From: Geminocystis herdmanii PCC 6308
GTDB taxonomy: Bacteria; Cyanobacteriota; Cyanobacteriia; Cyanobacteriales; Cyanobacteriaceae
Reading direction: 5' to 3'
DNA length: 64,000 nt
Assembly (NCBI RefSeq): GCF_000332235.1
Contig: NZ_CM001775.1
Coordinates: 303,630-367,629 of the forward strand
Every line of letters starts with the position of its first letter. The stretch's first letter is position 1. A program made the translations under genes and the position numbers. Positions 63,193-64,000 of this stretch are shown in pieces. Under the pieces are notes generated by a model that was not told where the DNA came from, made no database searches, and was given only the letters and a program-made list of their open reading frames with translations.

Positions 63193-64000
63193 TTAAATTT
63201 GAATCACCTTATAAACCGTTGTACCATTTTGGTAGAAAGTTTGATAATAGATACCAGCACAATCATAATATTGAGTATTTCCCATTTGAGTCACGGTGCA
63301 TCCATCGGGGAGATAACTGACGACAGCACCCACAGGAGGAGAAATAATGACATAGTTTCCGTTACTAGGTTGCATATAAACTCCATCGGAATAGATATAA
63401 GAAGTTGAGCCAATATAAATAGTATCGTAATAGGGAGGCGGAGTCGCAACACTCGCACCAATAGCTAATCCAGCAGTTAAGCCCACTGCCGCAGTCCAAG
63501 CACCCCAACCGGGAGGAGCATAGTAGCCTCCACCGTACCAACCACCACCACGCCAGTTATCATTGACAAAATCCTGACGGTTATCTTGGCGATTTCCTGC
63601 ATTATTTTGACGATTATCTTGGCGATTCCCTGCATTATCTTGACGATTACCTTGATTAGTTTGACGGTTATCTTGACGATCGCCTTGAGCATTACTACGG
63701 TTAGTTTGTCTTTCTCCTTGATTAGTCTGACGATCGCCTTGAGCATCACTACGGTTAGTTTGTCTTTCTCCCTGATTAGTCTGACGATTACCTTGAGCAT
63801 CACTACGGTTAGTTTGTCGTTGCCCTTGATTACCCTGACGACTGGAAGAATTACTAAAGTTGCCTCTATTTTGTAAACTGGTACTACTATTTACCCGTTG
63901 AGATGCACCACCACCTCTTGCACCGCTCGATCGATTGACACTGCTGGTTCTTGCACCTCCTCCACCTCTTGCACCGCCACCCCGTCCACCACGTCCTGCG
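63193..64000 (-). CDS. RGG- and repeat-rich DUF6515-like protein (partial, runs off the window)
   Basis: My minus-strand translation gives one open frame from the window edge to the stop at 63193 (269 residues visible, N-terminus missing). Order: Arg/Gly-rich start (GRGGRGGGARGGGGAR), Ser/Asn-rich stretch, then three copies of an 18-residue repeat of the type QTNRSDAQGDRQTNQGER, shorter NRQDN repeats, a Trp/Gly/Tyr segment (WRGGGWYGGGYYAPPGW), a hydrophobic AVGLTAGLAIGASVA helix and a C-terminal DUF6515-like domain (ISPPVGAVVSYLPDGCT, YYDCAGIYYQTFYQNG). Two Cys could form a disulphide. Probably exported or membrane-bound; function unknown. Confidence 0.8.
   Translation of the reverse strand, partial: AGRGGRGGGARGGGGARTSSVNRSSGARGGGASQRVNSSTSLQNRGNFSNSSSRQGNQGQRQTNRSDAQGNRQTNQGERQTNRSDAQGDRQTNQGERQTNRSNAQGDRQDNRQTNQGNRQDNAGNRQDNRQNNAGNRQDNRQDFVNDNWRGGGWYGGGYYAPPGWGAWTAAVGLTAGLAIGASVATPPPYYDTIYIGSTSYIYSDGVYMQPSNGNYVIISPPVGAVVSYLPDGCTVTQMGNTQYYDCAGIYYQTFYQNGTTVYKVIQI

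Noticed and set aside
63477-63876. Two overlapping repetitive frames on both strands at the window end
   Set aside because: They are other-frame readings of the 54-bp repeats in the DUF6515-like gene; that gene's own frame runs continuously to the window edge.

Overview
The window is chromosomal DNA of an AT-rich, oxygenic cyanobacterium. The evidence is psbA (photosystem II D1), chlL/chlN/chlH, a high-light-inducible protein, CruA-type lycopene cyclase, a Tll0287-like c-type haem protein, FtsH with the thylakoid-type architecture, and a very high density of the palindrome CGATCG (the core of the cyanobacterial HIP1 site). The gene set and low GC content suggest a unicellular chroococcalean relative of Geminocystis or Cyanobacterium; that placement is an inference from general impression, not from a marker comparison.

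Layout. 1-3.2 kb: edge of an IS200/IS605-type tnpB, a REC-PAS-GGDEF signalling protein with a degenerate receiver, and a tandem UspA protein. 3.7-5.9 kb: minC-minD-minE, followed by a heptanucleotide array. 6-12.4 kb: a zinc-finger/RelE-like protein, photolyase, a BrnT/BrnA toxin-antitoxin pair, a nuclease-methylase fusion protein and hliD. 13-14.8 kb: a tandem triplication of Uma2 genes. 14.8-22.5 kb: housekeeping genes (YqiA esterase, FIST, EcfT, SNase-like nuclease, DUF1997, psbA, flavin amine oxidase). 22.6-26.6 kb: chlH, carrying two in-frame repeat insertions. 26.6-33.4 kb: an accessory island of two VapBC pairs, a DUF4926/DUF6883 pair, a vMAP-type HTH gene, an MNT nucleotidyltransferase, two C5 DNA methyltransferases and the stump of a probable restriction gene. 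33.4-38.3 kb: cruA, an LpxB-like glycosyltransferase and a Ca2+/H+ exchanger. 38.8-45.9 kb: an unusual ParA/ParB-like pair in which the ParA carries a restriction-type nuclease domain, then dprA, an auxin-efflux-type carrier and a CHAT-protease/macrodomain fusion. 46-56 kb: leuC, TPR protein, small cyanobacterial proteins, a rhodanese/DUF89 deletion scar, IscA, a mannose-6-phosphate-isomerase-type cupin and ftsH. 56-58.7 kb: a broken PIN toxin, a beta-class methyltransferase-Mrr fusion and a frameshifted ParE with its ParD. 58.8-62.8 kb: chlN and chlL enclosing three DUF5331-like paralogues. 63.2 kb to the edge: the C-terminal part of an RGG- and repeat-rich DUF6515-like protein.

Three themes stand out. 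(1) PD-(D/E)XK-type nuclease domains are joined to other enzymes three times: HSDR_N + N6/N4 methylase, HSDR_N + ParA, and methylase + Mrr. (2) Small non-autonomous repeats are everywhere. One family of about 200 bp elements has terminal inverted repeats ACCT(G/C)AGTGAAC and visible 7-bp target duplications; two further inverted-repeat elements, GTAGGTTGGGTT palindromes and heptamer/octamer arrays are also present, and some are inserted in frame inside chlH and the methylase gene. (3) The accessory genes show much decay: a truncated restriction gene, truncated PIN and HicB remnants, a frameshifted ParE and a rhodanese-stop-DUF89 scar. The best candidates for an undescribed system are the HSDR_N-ParA/ParB-like operon (38.85-40.92 kb) and the CHAT-macro protein (43.96-45.88 kb).
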